A DNA stretch of 64,000 bases from Saccharomycopsis phalli (Eukaryota; Ascomycota; Saccharomycetes; Ascoideales; Saccharomycopsidaceae), in assembly GCA_020342235.1 (NCBI GenBank), contig CP073217.1, positions 372,001-436,000 of the forward strand. The letters are read 5' to 3'. Both the position numbers and the translations under genes were made by a program. A model generated the notes under the pieces. It made no database searches and was not told the DNA's origin. It worked only from the letters and a program-made list of their open reading frames with translations. Below, in pieces: positions 30,886-41,664 of this stretch (the stretch's first letter is position 1; the number at the start of each line of letters is the position of its first letter).

Positions 30886-32643
30886 TCATCCCTCGGTAAA
30901 TCTAGAATCAATATTCAGATTAATATCCTCCGGCAACGCCTTGTTCAAAAAAGGCTGTTCCAAATGCAGAGTCAATTCCCTTTGGATATTCTGCTTAATG
31001 CGCCGGATATCGTTATATATATCCTTGTCAATGACATTCAAATCAGGAAACCGTTCTACCAAACGACGCTTTAAAAACTGGGGTTTGGTGATACCCCCAA
31101 GATACAACTCCGAAAGATACTTGATATGCTCAGGGTTTCTCTTTCTTAAAATCGGATGGTCTCTTAAATCACTGATAAACACCGAATGGTTATGGACTGG
31201 ACTCGGGACACTGAGATGATACAACTTTGTCTTTTTGTCATACTTGACATGGCATTGGAACGGGCAATTGATCTTTTTAGACACGCGGTTCCGCTTTTTC
31301 TTTTGCAAACAGTCATTTTTGGCGGCACTGGGTCGCTTTACCAAATTTTCCTCGGGTTTTCCGCCTCGTTCACATCTATATAAGCAGTATCCGCGGTTTT
31401 TTCCTGATTTGTAAACCACAAGTCCGATTTTTGTCTGCCGCATGTACTCCTTGAGGTACTCCTTGGCGTCTTCCATGGACTCAAACGCACGCTGCGCCGG
31501 AGGAGCAACCTGAGGAAGCAGCTGCATGGTGTAAGGGTCCAATTGCTGGGCCTGATGTGGCGGCTGTGGCGGCTGTGGCGGTTGCAGCTGCGTCTGTGTA
31601 TGTGGCGTCTGCCCCCCCTGACCCTGCCCCTGCCCCTGCGTATGGGTCTGCTGCTGTCCCTTCTGGGTCTGCTGCTGCTGCTGCTGCTGCTGTCCCTGTC
31701 CCTGCCCCTGCCCCTGCTGATTGCTTAGCGACGACCATGCAATTGCTTGCGAAATAATCTTGCTGCGCAACTCATCCGCTTTTGGCCCTGCGTCGGCAAT
31801 TTCAGGGTCAATTGCATCCAACTCAGGCCGGCTGGCACGCAGTCTCAATGCCTTGCAAAACTCAATTTCCTCCACCACATCCTCATCAGTCAACTCCATA
31901 TCCTTGAACTTATCCGTCACCACAAAACGGATACTCTCCGGGTCGTCAATCGTGGTATGCGCGAGCAACTTGTAAATGAACCGCGTCACCTCCTGCAAGG
32001 AACGCTCGTCAATGAGAGCATCAATGTCGACGCAGGCATCCTTGTCTTGCGGATACTGCGCGGTGCACGCCTGGATTTCTGCCTCAATCTGCTGATCTGT
32101 GAGATCGAGTCTGGGGAACTTTTGCTGCAAGTGCGCCTTGACGCGCCCCGGATCGGTCAACCGGTGGCCCTCGACAAGGTCGTATATCGCCTCGATGACC
32201 TCTGTCGGTCGCCGGTACCCGCCCTCGGTCCCGGCCACCGAGTGCGAGTGGAATGGGTACCCGACCTTGATATCGTACGTCTCGCTGAACCGGTCGTACT
32301 TCACCTGGAGCTTGAACCCGCAATTGATCTTCTCACTGGTGGTTTTTCGCCGGCGTGTGCTCGGACTAAGAAGCCGTTTGTTCACATACAAGCCGCCGAG
32401 CACACACCGGTAATGTGTGACGCCTCTGGCCTTGTTTGAGCGGAAAATCACCAACTTTGTGTTTGTCTCGGCGCTGTACTTTGCTAGATACAGCTTGGCG
32501 TCCTCCAAGGTGGCAAACGACTGCTCCACGGGCGGGTCTGGCTGCTGGATGATCGGCTTGGGAAACGGCGGTTTCGGCTCATTTCCGGCAGCAGCAATAG
32601 CGGCTACTGCAGCATCGGTTGCATTGACATCGCTCGAGTCCAT
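30886..32643 (-). CDS. protein with two FAR1/WRKY-GCM1-type zinc DNA-binding domains
   Basis: A 585-residue putative transcription factor. Two related domains are visible. The first (about 40-155) contains FATLEDAKLYLAKYSAET, YRCVLGG and KINCGFKLQVKYDRFSETY ending HSHSV. The second (about 385-500) contains FESMEDAKEYLKEYMRQT, YRCERGG and KINCPFQCHVKYDKKTKLY ending HNHSV. Each keeps the Cys/Cys/His-x-His set of the FAR1 and WRKY-GCM1 zinc folds, known from Mutator-type transposases and the factors derived from them (and from yeast Aft/Rbf1-like proteins). A Gly/Gln repeat tract and proline-rich stretch separate them. Targets unknown; no transposase catalytic domain is present. Confidence 0.75.
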   Translation of the reverse strand: MDSSDVNATDAAVAAIAAAGNEPKPPFPKPIIQQPDPPVEQSFATLEDAKLYLAKYSAETNTKLVIFRSNKARGVTHYRCVLGGLYVNKRLLSPSTRRRKTTSEKINCGFKLQVKYDRFSETYDIKVGYPFHSHSVAGTEGGYRRPTEVIEAIYDLVEGHRLTDPGRVKAHLQQKFPRLDLTDQQIEAEIQACTAQYPQDKDACVDIDALIDERSLQEVTRFIYKLLAHTTIDDPESIRFVVTDKFKDMELTDEDVVEEIEFCKALRLRASRPELDAIDPEIADAGPKADELRSKIISQAIAWSSLSNQQGQGQGQGQQQQQQQQTQKGQQQTHTQGQGQGQGGQTPHTQTQLQPPQPPQPPHQAQQLDPYTMQLLPQVAPPAQRAFESMEDAKEYLKEYMRQTKIGLVVYKSGKNRGYCLYRCERGGKPEENLVKRPSAAKNDCLQKKKRNRVSKKINCPFQCHVKYDKKTKLYHLSVPSPVHNHSVFISDLRDHPILRKRNPEHIKYLSELYLGGITKPQFLKRRLVERFPDLNVIDKDIYNDIRRIKQNIQRELTLHLEQPFLNKALPEDINLNIDSRFTEG

Positions 32644-32880
32644 TGGTAGTGTATTAGCAAAAACTGCAATTTGCTAAGTGGCAAAATTTGCCAAGTCACG
32701 TGATAGTGTTTGGCCGAATGCCGTGGGACATGTGTTGCTCACTGAGGTCAGACGTGTAAAGTATACATATATGATTTTATTGTTTGGAATAATAACTGGA
32801 GTGGGTAACTGGATAATGGTAGCTAGCTGAATTTGTTTGAAGTTGTATGTTCTGAATGAGCTATATAGAATGAGCCATAT

Positions 32881-33185
32881 TGTAATATAGTAAGAAACGA
32901 GTGGGTAAAATAGTTAGAATATATTCGCTTGAATATTCAAAAAGTCTGACTACGCTTGAAAACTCATTCCTTCTGTAAAAGAATGGACCTGGCTAGACTA
33001 TTGCATTTGTACGGGAAATGGGTCATAGAACAGGTTGTGTGAAAAAAGACAAAACTCTTGGAAGAACAAAGAAGAAGTTCAGAGAAGAGCAAATAAGATG
33101 CTCTGAAAAGGAAATGTCCCGATTCTCTAAAAGGAATTGAAGGAACCAGATGGAAAATATCAGGATAAATCTTCTTCATTACACC
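32881..33185 (-). mobile_element. LTR-like copy on the minus strand (fossil)
   Basis: Begins on the plus strand with TGTAATATAGTAAG, the reverse complement of the family terminus. It contains AATGGACCTGGCTAGACTAT, which matches the inverted piece near 30645. Right boundary uncertain. Confidence 0.42.
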
Positions 33186-33644
33186 ACTCGTCTGATTAGT
33201 CTGTCAAGGCCCATTATTACCAGCAGATTTATTGTACAAGACGTAAATTGTATATAATTTATAAGATTCTTTTGTGCTAAACAGCCCGATGTACAACTAA
33301 ACAATTTCTTGAACATTTGTGGATTACCTAAATAGTGGTGCCGTCCTAAACCATAAACGGGAAAGTATCAAAATCTCTTGACCTGTGCCGTCAAATGACC
33401 ATATGTTACTTCAATTGTTGATTTATTTTCTGGATGCAATGCTACAATACTAATAATTTAATTAATATTTTGCCTCCTTCTATTTGAAATATAAAATATC
33501 CATCCAGAGTGTTCCGACGCAAATCATTAGATGCCGTTGAAACGTGAAACTGACATTAGCCTCGAAATGGCATGAGGCACAAATCCAAGGCAAATTATGG
33601 AATTAGTATAAATATCAGTCGTATCCATCCACTTCCAACCATAA
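33186..33644. promoter_or_regulatory. upstream region conserved between secreted paralogues
   Basis: The blocks AAATATAAAATATCCATCCA, ATCATTAGATGCCGTTGA, GGCATGAGGCA and a TATAAATAT box just before the start also occur in the same order upstream of the paralogue at 50882; part of them also precede the paralogue at 52641. A common promoter is inferred. Confidence 0.6.
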
Positions 33645-34643
33645 ATGTGCACGTTCGTCATCTTTCACGTCCTTTTAGCCACGCTCTTTATGGTGCTTGG
33701 CCTTGCGTCTCCAGTCGATCGTACTCTGCTGGCTGGCGATATTGATGTTGACGATTTGCTCAGACAAGGTGGATTGACTGGCTCATCAGCCCCTAATACA
33801 GTTCGAAATTACACTGCTCCAAATTATTGTAGTGAAGAACAGGTCCGAGACGTGGTTCTTGCATACGAATTCCAGCAATCTACCCAACAGCTCGCTATCC
33901 TTGGGTTATGGAAAAATCCATATGAAACAACTACTGCCAGTGAAAGGTTTTTGCCCAACCAAAACATAAGAGAGTTGTTTCCGGAAATATCACCAATATG
34001 GAATTCTGACTGGCTAAAGAAATTTTGGAAATATCCAAAACAAGACACTTTGATCAAGGAGACTCTCCTCCATGTTGATGATTTCTCATCCTTGAGACTG
34101 GAATGCTATTTAAATTTGGTTCTGTGGCCTGATAACGAAGCATTCGGGAAGTTTGCCTTAGCACACTGGCGGAACAAAGTGACACCAGCACAGTCCGAGG
34201 AGTTTTCCAGGTTACTAAAAAAAGGACAAGCCGACTCGCTTCAAAGAGCAATTTCCAATGACTACATTTTAGCGGTTGGGAACCTTTTCGTGCATAAAGG
34301 AAGTCTTCGTGACCAAAAGAAATTTGATGAGACATTTGAACTTGGTAAGGTTTACGGTCAACAAGAGTTTAAGGCTCAGTTGAAACTGTTTAAAAATGCG
34401 CATGTCAGTGGAAAAATTATCATTGGTAAAGATAAAAGGCTTCTTTGCAAGATTGATAAGGTATTGGCTTCCTACAGCCTCAAAGGTAGGGGTATAATTC
34501 TGGCAGAAGGTCTTTCTCTCGTACTGCGAAAGGCTTCAGAAGTTAAAGTGCGGACAAATGGGGAATGTATGGGCAATTTCGCGTCGATGGACTCCATTGA
34601 TTACTGTTTCCCAGATGTATCTGGAAATTGTTACGAAGAATAG
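33645..34643 (+). CDS. secreted six-cysteine protein, family paralogue A
   Basis: A 332-residue protein of unknown family with a signal peptide (FHVLLATLFMVLGLASP). It is a clear but diverged paralogue of the proteins at 50882 and 52641. Shared features are the opening cassette ending in a Gly-Gly-x-Thr-Gly motif, a stretch beginning VVLAYEFQ, and the motif GSLRDQKKFDETFELGKVY. The cysteines match in six places: NYC, ECY, LLC, GEC, DYC and GNC. The conserved cysteines suggest disulfides outside the cell. No enzymatic motif is visible. It lies just upstream (in plus coordinates) of the complete LINE. Confidence 0.72.
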   Translation: MCTFVIFHVLLATLFMVLGLASPVDRTLLAGDIDVDDLLRQGGLTGSSAPNTVRNYTAPNYCSEEQVRDVVLAYEFQQSTQQLAILGLWKNPYETTTASERFLPNQNIRELFPEISPIWNSDWLKKFWKYPKQDTLIKETLLHVDDFSSLRLECYLNLVLWPDNEAFGKFALAHWRNKVTPAQSEEFSRLLKKGQADSLQRAISNDYILAVGNLFVHKGSLRDQKKFDETFELGKVYGQQEFKAQLKLFKNAHVSGKIIIGKDKRLLCKIDKVLASYSLKGRGIILAEGLSLVLRKASEVKVRTNGECMGNFASMDSIDYCFPDVSGNCYEE

Positions 34644-35248
34644 AAGTTAGCAGGCCTAAGCGAGGTGCGGAATGAATAGTATCAACAAGACCAATGAGAA
34701 TTTGGCGTGGAAGGAGGTAGAGGGTGATTATTTAAAGTACCGTGAACAAGATTTCACCTCATTCTGATACTCCACTAAAAAGAGTCAACTAGGTGATGTT
34801 AAGCTCGACGGAAAATGTGCTATCCAAGCAAAAGAAATGGCTGATGTATAATGAGCATGGTCAAAGTATGTCCATGGGTACGAAATACAGCGAAAGAGAG
34901 TTTTACAAGCTGATAATTATAAGCTAAGAGTATATAGTGACTAAGATACATGTACAGACTGTATTACACTGAAAATTATAATCTGAAATTATAATAATAA
35001 TAATAATATTTATTTTTGTATTTAGCTATATATTGTCTCCGGCAATACGGTGATTCGACAGATATATTTTCACTCAGGAACATCCTGAGGCAGCATTGCT
35101 GTTGAAGAAAACCCTTTGTCAACCCTCATTTGGTTGCTTGGGATTAAAAACTTCAGTGGGGGCAGTTATATTGTTGGTGCTTGGTGCTTGTATGGATTGT
35201 GTAAGAAGCCTGGTCACTCTTGTTGTCGAATGTGACCGCTGAATCTCA

Positions 35249-38200
35249 TCATGTGTTGGAGGAATCATATTCCAACACGTTCTGGTAGAACTCAAGGAGT
35301 TTGTGGACTGATTTTTGGTCGGCAAACACTTTTCCAAGCGTATTGCGTATGCCATGAGTGGAATCTAGTATGTCATCAATGCGCGATAGAATTCGAGCTT
35401 CTAGGAGCTCTGGGCATCGTAGGTCATGTATGATGGAGGGGGAGTGAGTCCCACATCGTTTGCACTTTGGGTCATCATTGCCAAATAATTTGAGCAACGA
35501 TCCGTCTGTGAGGCTCTTTCCGCTGAGTAGTTGTGATGCCAAACTGAGGATTGCCTTGGGGCCTGCAAGTGCTTCCGTGAGGAGGAGCTTGGTTTTGTCT
35601 CGGTGCACTTTGAAAGGAGTGGTGCTGATTTTGCGTGCGTTCCTATAGTGGTTTGGGAATGATTCGCTGGTTGAGGTGATCATTGCTTGCCACTCTTTGG
35701 TTGCTGCGTCTGAGGCTATTTTCTTGAGCATCTGGATGCGGGTCCGTCTTGGATCTTGCATCGGTGGCGGGTCGTCCTCGAGTCGTTGTTCCTCTAGTGC
35801 ATAATCCGCGCGTTGTTCAAGTAATCGAGCGGCTGCGTCAAACGTTCTGATATCTGGATTGTGAGGGGCTGTTGCCTGTAACATGTCCTGGATAAGAGGG
35901 CGCTTTGGAATTATGATTCTCGTGCTTCCATTGATCGTGGTAGTTTGGAACAAACTTGAGCGGACTGGGTTTTGGCGTGATGTATTCATGAACCATCTCA
36001 TAGATTTCATTATTGCCAAGGACTTGAGTAGGATCGTTGGTGGTGGAATACCACTTTCGATATAGATGATCGGGGTGGACGTGGGTCTGAGGAGGCCTAG
36101 CGCCAGTCGTAGGATTGAGTTGAATATCACACTGACCTGACCCCATTGGGTTTTTGTCATGCTGTTATAGAACACCTCGAGTCCATACGATATGATGGGG
36201 ACTGCGCACGTTTTGAACAATATTATCGTGGTACGTCCCGTGGTTCCTCGTGTCATTCGGCTTAAGTACCTTATTTGTTCAGCAGTACGGCGCATCTTGG
36301 ACAATGTTTGTTTTAGATGGCTCCTGAAGCTGAGTCTTGAATCAAGGGTAATGCCTAATAACTTGACCTCGTTTGTTTCCTCCTTTCGTCCTCCGTTCGG
36401 AAGTTGGAGGCTAGATTCACAGTTCGGTAACCGTCTTCGATTCGGGAAGAATCGTATGTATTGTAGTTTCGGGCCATAGTCAAAGCTTGTGAAATTCTCT
36501 TGACCCCATTGATGGCATTCCTGTAAGCATCGTTGAAGTGTATGCTCAATGTCGCCTCGGGATCCCGTTTTGACAATTGTAATGTCATCAATGAATCCTA
36601 AAGCCACAGCCCCTTTCCGCTCAAGCCGGTTGTAGAGGTCGTGGGTGTAGATCATGAAGAGGATTGGAGAGATTGGAGAGCCTTGTGGGACACCGAACGT
36701 AACGGGGAGGTGCTGGTCTGATAACTGTCCATCAATTTTTAGCTGAGTGCTTCGGTTCTGGAGGAAGTTATTAGTCCAATTAATTATCTCGGGTGGAGCG
36801 CCGACGGCCTGCATCTTTTGTAGTAGGATCGGGTGGCTCATGTTGTTGAAGGCACCTTCAATGTCGACTAGGACTGCTCCGGAGTGGCTGGAGTTGTCTA
36901 GTGGCATTTTCTGGTTGTCCTTGAGGTGAGTCTGGGCGTGGACCTTGAGGTTATTTACTAAGGTTGTAACCGCATCCGTTGCGCAGTACCCTTTGCGCCC
37001 CCCAAATTGGTAAGATGGAAGTTGGATTTTGGCAACCAATCTTTGGGTCATGATTGACTCGAAGATTTTCCCAAGTATATTGAGTAAGCTAATTGGTCGA
37101 AATGATTTTGGTGTCTCGTAATTGGCCTTTCCCGGTTTCGGGATTACTACCGTGATGCTGGTTTTCCACTGTTTGGGGAATGCTCCAAGTTTGAGGCACG
37201 CGTTGTAGATCAATTCCAACTGGTCAGGGAAGGTTTTCCCATGCCAAAGCTCCCTGATTTGACCAACGGTGAGCTGGTCAGGACCTGGAGCTTTTTTGAG
37301 CTTTAGGTATCTGATGGTGTTGAATATTTCCTCCTTCGTTATTGGTTCGATGTCGTCCCAATGAGTGTTGTGCGGTTGGAACGAAGCTGGCGTGAGGCTC
37401 TCACCTACAGTGATCTGTGGGTAAAAGGTTTTGCCAAAGGCTTCGTGTTGTTCCTCGTACAGTTTCATCATTCTATGGCGCTTTGCTGGGTTTGTGTATC
37501 TGTAAGCAGTCCAGATGGTGGTGTGGTCCAACTTGAGTAAGAAATCATTCCAGCACTTGGATTTGGCTTTTTGAACAGTTTCCTGAAAGGCCTTCTGAGC
37601 ATTGCTTCGTTCTGGATTGTCCATTGCGAGGCTTGTGACAGTTCTATACGCGTCTTTGACTTCTTGAGTGAACCACCTTTTTGAGCGGCTATTTACTAGT
37701 TTCATCGGGGTGTTTCTGTCAATTAGTTGCCTTAGACTCTGGGTTAACTTGGCGGATGCCTTGTTTAGTTCATCCTCTGTGTGGATGGCGCTTGCGAACC
37801 GACGTTTATCTAGTGTTGCACGTACCTTTGACCAGTCCGTTTTAGAGTAGTTATGCACCGTTTTTGGCTTGATCTTGTTCGACATGTCGGGAGGGCGGAG
37901 TGATACGCGAAGACCGAAGTGGTCGGAGCCGAATTGCCGAAGCTTTGGCTGTGGTGTCACTTGCCCTTCCAACTTATCGCTGATTAGTATAACATCAAGA
38001 GTGTTACCGTCACGGTGTGTGGGCTGGTCGATGATGTTAAGGCATTGGAGTTTCCCCATTTCCATGATGTCATCGATCCTCAGTGTGGCCTTCCGTGCTT
38101 CCACCCCTGCTATGTTGCGAGAGGTAAAGGCTGGGTGGGCTGCATTGAGGTCGCCCATGATAATTCCATTGAAAATTCCTTGTTTGTCTATAATGTAGTT

Positions 38201-38601
38201 TCTTACTAGTTTTAGCGACCGGGACTTGAGGTGGGCCTTGGAATCGTGCGGCGCATTGTAGATGTTGATGATGTCTACAACTTGCTTTCGTGATTCTAAG
38301 GTGATTCCCACACAGTCTCTATCTTTTAATTCATTGATATACCTTGTGCGGTAGCCATATTGTTGATCTTTAATTTTCTTGTTAACATATGTCGTGGCCC
38401 TAGGTCGGGCTGACTGGTCGTTTACCTCAGGGAGGTAATCATATTTGTCATAGGCGGCGTGGTTGCAAGTCTCATCGGGTTGCACTGACGTGCAGTCTCC
38501 TGGACTAATAGTATTACTGCCGAATTCTTGTAATGGTCAAGGACCGCTTCTAGATGCGGCCTTCGTTTCTGGATGTTGATCGAGATGATTGTTATCTTCA
38601 T
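35249..38601 (-). CDS. LINE ORF2: endonuclease and reverse transcriptase, frameshifted near its N terminus
   Basis: The natural start is the ATG at 38601, overlapping the ORF1 stop as ATGA. The first about 40 codons (MKITIISINIQKRRPHLEAV.. ending LLVQET) give the first strand and catalytic QE of an APE-type endonuclease. The frame then changes once, between about 38485 and 38505, and the remaining 1,078-codon frame continues through the endonuclease (YNAPHD, GDLNAAHPAF, SDHFGLRVSL). The reverse transcriptase has FRPISLL, GVPQGSPISPILF and the active-site FIDD near 36585. A C-terminal zinc knuckle CKRC..H..C sits near 35400-35475. As read the product would be split, so this copy is probably inactive unless frameshifting occurs. 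Confidence 0.9.
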
Positions 38602-40055
38602 TGTGATCCAACTTGGCTTGAGTCACTGTGGGAAACCATCTGAGTTCGACTTGACCGTAGATTATATCTTGATGTCGAGTTCTCATCAGGAGCTGGGTAA
38701 GTCTCCGTCGTATTGATCACTAGATCTTTTGGGATCTTGGGTTGACTGGAGGGGTTACTCGTGGCGTTTGGGTTTCCCGGTGTGCCGCTTTGTGCGGTGG
38801 AAGCAGGAGGGATGGAAGATGGTTGGCTCGTTTTTGACTTGGAGCCGCGGCTTCGGCGTGGCCGTCGCGGTGACTCTTTGAGGAGGTCAAGGTGAGTCCG
38901 TTTCCGGATGTTGCGCTTTCCCTTGTACTCGGTTAGTCTGTGGATTTCTCCTTCGATGCAGTAGCGTTGTTCTGACGCGAATTGCGCTGTTGCCTCGTCC
39001 GGGAAGAATAACCGAGCTGAGTAGCGTTTTGTGCATTCGATAGGGATTGTGGACCAATCCGGCATGTTTTCTGGGCTAATGAGTGGTCTTGGTGCGGAAC
39101 ACAAGGCTTCTCCTTCCCACTGCGCATTTCTTAAGGTTCTCGAAATTTCGAGTGCGACGTTGTCGGGGGAGAAGGTTGCTGGGACGTTTTGGATTACCCG
39201 TGAGACCCATGGTTTTGTGTTGAGTGGTCCTGGTGATCCGAGCGCAGATTGGAGTGTCAACTTGTTTTCGTCGGTGAAGGGTTCGTTTAGGTGGACCCGG
39301 AAGTGGTGCGCCGCGGTGAGGCTGATCATGCTGATCTTGCATGCCGACTGGTCAATGATGGCTTTGGACTCAACTTCGAATTGGATGCGTTTTGCAGCAC
39401 TCCATGTTCGACTTTGAGGATTAACGTAATACGCTAATCTGCCAGCTGTTTCAAGGTCTTTGCCAGTTGGTCTTTGCTCCCGGGTTTTGGTTCTGGTTGC
39501 AGTGTGGCCACGTTTTGATGAGGTGGCCGGGGGTGCGAGGAATGCATGTTGGGTTTGTAGAAATTGAATGGCTTCCTCCTGTCCAGCTTGGCGGAGGAAG
39601 GTGGTTGAATCAAGTTTGTAAAACCGGGCGGCCCCAGAGATTGCGTTAGTGAGTACTCCGTAGGCCTGTATAGCGTCACGAGCCCTGTCCTCAAATGTGT
39701 AATTTGAGTTCCCGCTTTGGGAGGGGTGGTCAGTTTCATAAGGTTGGATAAGCTTTTCTTCGACGTTTTGTCGGTTCCAAGTTTGTGGGGGTGGCGAGAT
39801 GGCACCCGGTGGGGTGTTGTATCCGCTTGTTTCGTGTTCTGAGGGGTCGGTTTCGTCCTCCTCGGTGAGGCCATAGGATTTTTTAATTTGGCCGTTGGTG
39901 TGTGTTGCTGGTGCCCTGGCGGCACTTGGGTCAATTTGAAGTTGGTTAATAGATTCGCCGTGGGAATCCATGCGGTTTGCTGTTGTTTGGGGCCCTAATG
40001 GGTCGCCCGGGGGTTCAAACTCATTTTGTGTTTCACCAATTTGGGAAGAACTCAT
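38598..40055 (-). CDS. LINE ORF1: gag-like nucleic-acid-binding protein
   Basis: A 485-residue protein, intact. The N-terminal ~130 residues are polar and disordered. The middle (about 195-430) contains a fold with YSARLFFPDEATAQFASEQRY that resembles the RRM-like region of Tad-type ORF1 proteins. The C-terminal part is basic (SPRRPRRSRGSKSKTSQ), fitting RNA binding. I see no CCHC knuckles. The start codon lies only 4 nt inside the 5' target repeat, an extremely short leader. The stop overlaps the ORF2 start, suggesting termination-reinitiation coupling. Confidence 0.82.
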   Translation of the reverse strand: MSSSQIGETQNEFEPPGDPLGPQTTANRMDSHGESINQLQIDPSAARAPATHTNGQIKKSYGLTEEDETDPSEHETSGYNTPPGAISPPPQTWNRQNVEEKLIQPYETDHPSQSGNSNYTFEDRARDAIQAYGVLTNAISGAARFYKLDSTTFLRQAGQEEAIQFLQTQHAFLAPPATSSKRGHTATRTKTREQRPTGKDLETAGRLAYYVNPQSRTWSAAKRIQFEVESKAIIDQSACKISMISLTAAHHFRVHLNEPFTDENKLTLQSALGSPGPLNTKPWVSRVIQNVPATFSPDNVALEISRTLRNAQWEGEALCSAPRPLISPENMPDWSTIPIECTKRYSARLFFPDEATAQFASEQRYCIEGEIHRLTEYKGKRNIRKRTHLDLLKESPRRPRRSRGSKSKTSQPSSIPPASTAQSGTPGNPNATSNPSSQPKIPKDLVINTTETYPAPDENSTSRYNLRSSRTQMVSHSDSSQVGSQ

Positions 40056-40162
40056 TTTTATCTGAAATTATACAGCTTCAAAACATTGTCAACATCACAT
40101 GACCAATAACCGCACCCCCACGGGGTCTCTATAAAGACCCGATCCATCTGCTCAATCACAAA

Positions 40163-40729
40163 ATGGCCACAACCACCCAAAACTCCCTTATTCTGACCAT
40201 GACGGTATTGGAAGCCGCTTCCATTGCCAGAACACTCGTTTATCGCGAATCTCTTGGTGCCCTAGCTAGTTTAGATAAACAGGGGTTTCCAGTGGGGTTT
40301 TCGGAGTATTACGTCGATGATAATGGTGATCCTGTCATTATTTTGTTGAACATCTCTTCTTCACATCGTAACATCAGAGCAAACAACAAGATTTCCTTTT
40401 CGATCCGCACCGGAGACCATCAGCCAGATGACGATGTTGATCTCCAATACCCCGGGGGAATCTCGGATTCAACTGCTGGATCACCGAGAATATTGCTCCG
40501 CGGATCAGTTGAACGACTAAATGGCATTTCCAAAGACGTTGAGGACCGGTTTGTGCAACGGCATCCCGACTCCAAGTCGTGGTTACCTAGTAATAAAGAA
40601 ACGGCGCATCTGGGCTATTGGGCCAAGATTATTATTGAGCTGATTTATTTCATTGGTGGGTTTGGTGATCGGGCGTTTATTGGGAATATTCCTGTTGATT
40701 TGTACCACAGTGTCGATCCATTGATATAG
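40163..40729 (+). CDS. CREG/pyridoxamine-oxidase-like flavin-fold protein
   Basis: A 188-residue protein of the CREG-like branch of the PNPOx split-barrel family. Diagnostic stretches are SIARTLVYRESLGALASLD near the N terminus, GFPVGFSEYYVDDNGDPVIILLNISSSHRNIRANNKISFSI in the barrel (quoted in parts: GFPVGFSEYY and RNIRANNKISFSI), and a terminal FGDRAFIGNIPVDLYHS. Fungal members are often secreted or vacuolar, but this one has only a weakly hydrophobic N terminus. The substrate or cofactor is unknown. The start codon lies 90 bp from the 5' target repeat of the LINE, so the element inserted in this gene's promoter area. Confidence 0.8.
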   Translation: MATTTQNSLILTMTVLEAASIARTLVYRESLGALASLDKQGFPVGFSEYYVDDNGDPVIILLNISSSHRNIRANNKISFSIRTGDHQPDDDVDLQYPGGISDSTAGSPRILLRGSVERLNGISKDVEDRFVQRHPDSKSWLPSNKETAHLGYWAKIIIELIYFIGGFGDRAFIGNIPVDLYHSVDPLI

Positions 40730-41264
40730 AATAGTTTGACGTAATGCGGGGTAATGTACCAAACGCACGGGTCAACTGTCTAATATACTAGACTTGTATG
40801 ATGTAAGGTAAGTATGGGTTATCCTGGGTGATATAAACTATCCAGAATGTTGATTAAAGGGTCTTGGTGGTTTAATGAGTCGTTGTATCAGGTAATAATC
40901 GGGTATTTGACTGTAGTATATTGTTTAGTCTTGTGACTTGTATAGTCATATCTAGATCCAAAGGGCAATACTAGATTTAGAGTGTCAAGATTGAGAATTG
41001 GATATAGTTTTGCAGTATAAATATTTAAACTCAGCGAGGATAATGAGTATGAGAAAATCTCACAGCCATGAATTACCATTATGCCAACTACTATCTGCAA
41101 CCCTTTAATTGAAATCGATGCTCAAACTCTGGTAGTATCCAGTGATTACTCAATTATCGAGAAACAGTCCTTTTCTTATGATTGGAGTTGAAATTAAAGG
41201 CCCTGGTCTTTGCTATGAATTTCAAAGAGTAGTTTTTTACATTTGCACAGCCAAGTTGCTCATC
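40730..41264. other. intergenic region, nothing recognised
   Basis: AT-rich region downstream of the CREG-like gene; no feature supported. Confidence 0.35.
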
Positions 41265-41632
41265 AGACATTCTATTTTTCATTCCAAATGCATTCCATTG
41301 CCTATTTCTCAATCTAAATACATCCCACTACCTACTTCTCAATCTAAATACATCCCACTACCTACTTCTCATTCCAACTATATCCCATTACCCATTTCTC
41401 AATCTAAATACATCCCAGTACCCATTTCTCATTCCAACTACATCCCATTGCCTATTTCTCAATCTAAATACATCCCAGTACCCATTTCTCATTCCAACTA
41501 CATCCCATTGCCTATTTCTCAATCTAAATACATCACACTACCCATTTCCCATCCAACTACACCCCACTACCCATTTCTCATTCCAACTACATCCCATTAT
41601 TCTATTCTCATTCTAATTACATCTCATTACAT
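41265..41632. repeat. minisatellite, 30-bp unit in 60-bp higher-order pairs
   Basis: About ten units alternate between TTTCTCAATCTAAATACATC and TTTCTCATTCCAACTACATC forms, each followed by CCATTGCC or CCAGTACC. One 60-bp pair is repeated exactly. The array ends about 30 bp before the 3' end of the scramblase gene. Its long open frame is a by-product of the repeat. Confidence 0.88.
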
Positions 41633-41664
41633 CCCATCAAACTACACCCTTCTAATTAATCACC

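Larger units (their letters stand above)
34994..40059 (-). mobile_element. full-length two-ORF LINE (Tad/I-like group)
   Basis: A 5,066-bp non-LTR retrotransposon on the minus strand, flanked by perfect 13-bp direct repeats ATCTGAAATTATA (34981-34993 and 40060-40072). Its 3' end (low coordinate) is a (TAA/ATT)n microsatellite tail rather than poly-A. Order on the minus strand: a 4-nt leader, ORF1 (gag-like), ORF2 (APE endonuclease plus reverse transcriptase plus zinc knuckle), then a roughly 255-bp 3' UTR. Reverse transcriptase motifs such as IPKPGKANYETPKSFRPISLL favour the Tad/I/Jockey group over the L1-like Zorro elements. Perfect target repeats suggest a recent insertion, although ORF2 has one frameshift. 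Several partial relatives lie at 45-53 kb. Confidence 0.92.

Noticed and set aside
33645-34643. Idea that the six-cysteine secreted proteins are killer toxins
   Set aside because: A signal peptide and cysteines alone do not show toxin function; no recognised toxin fold or immunity partner is visible.
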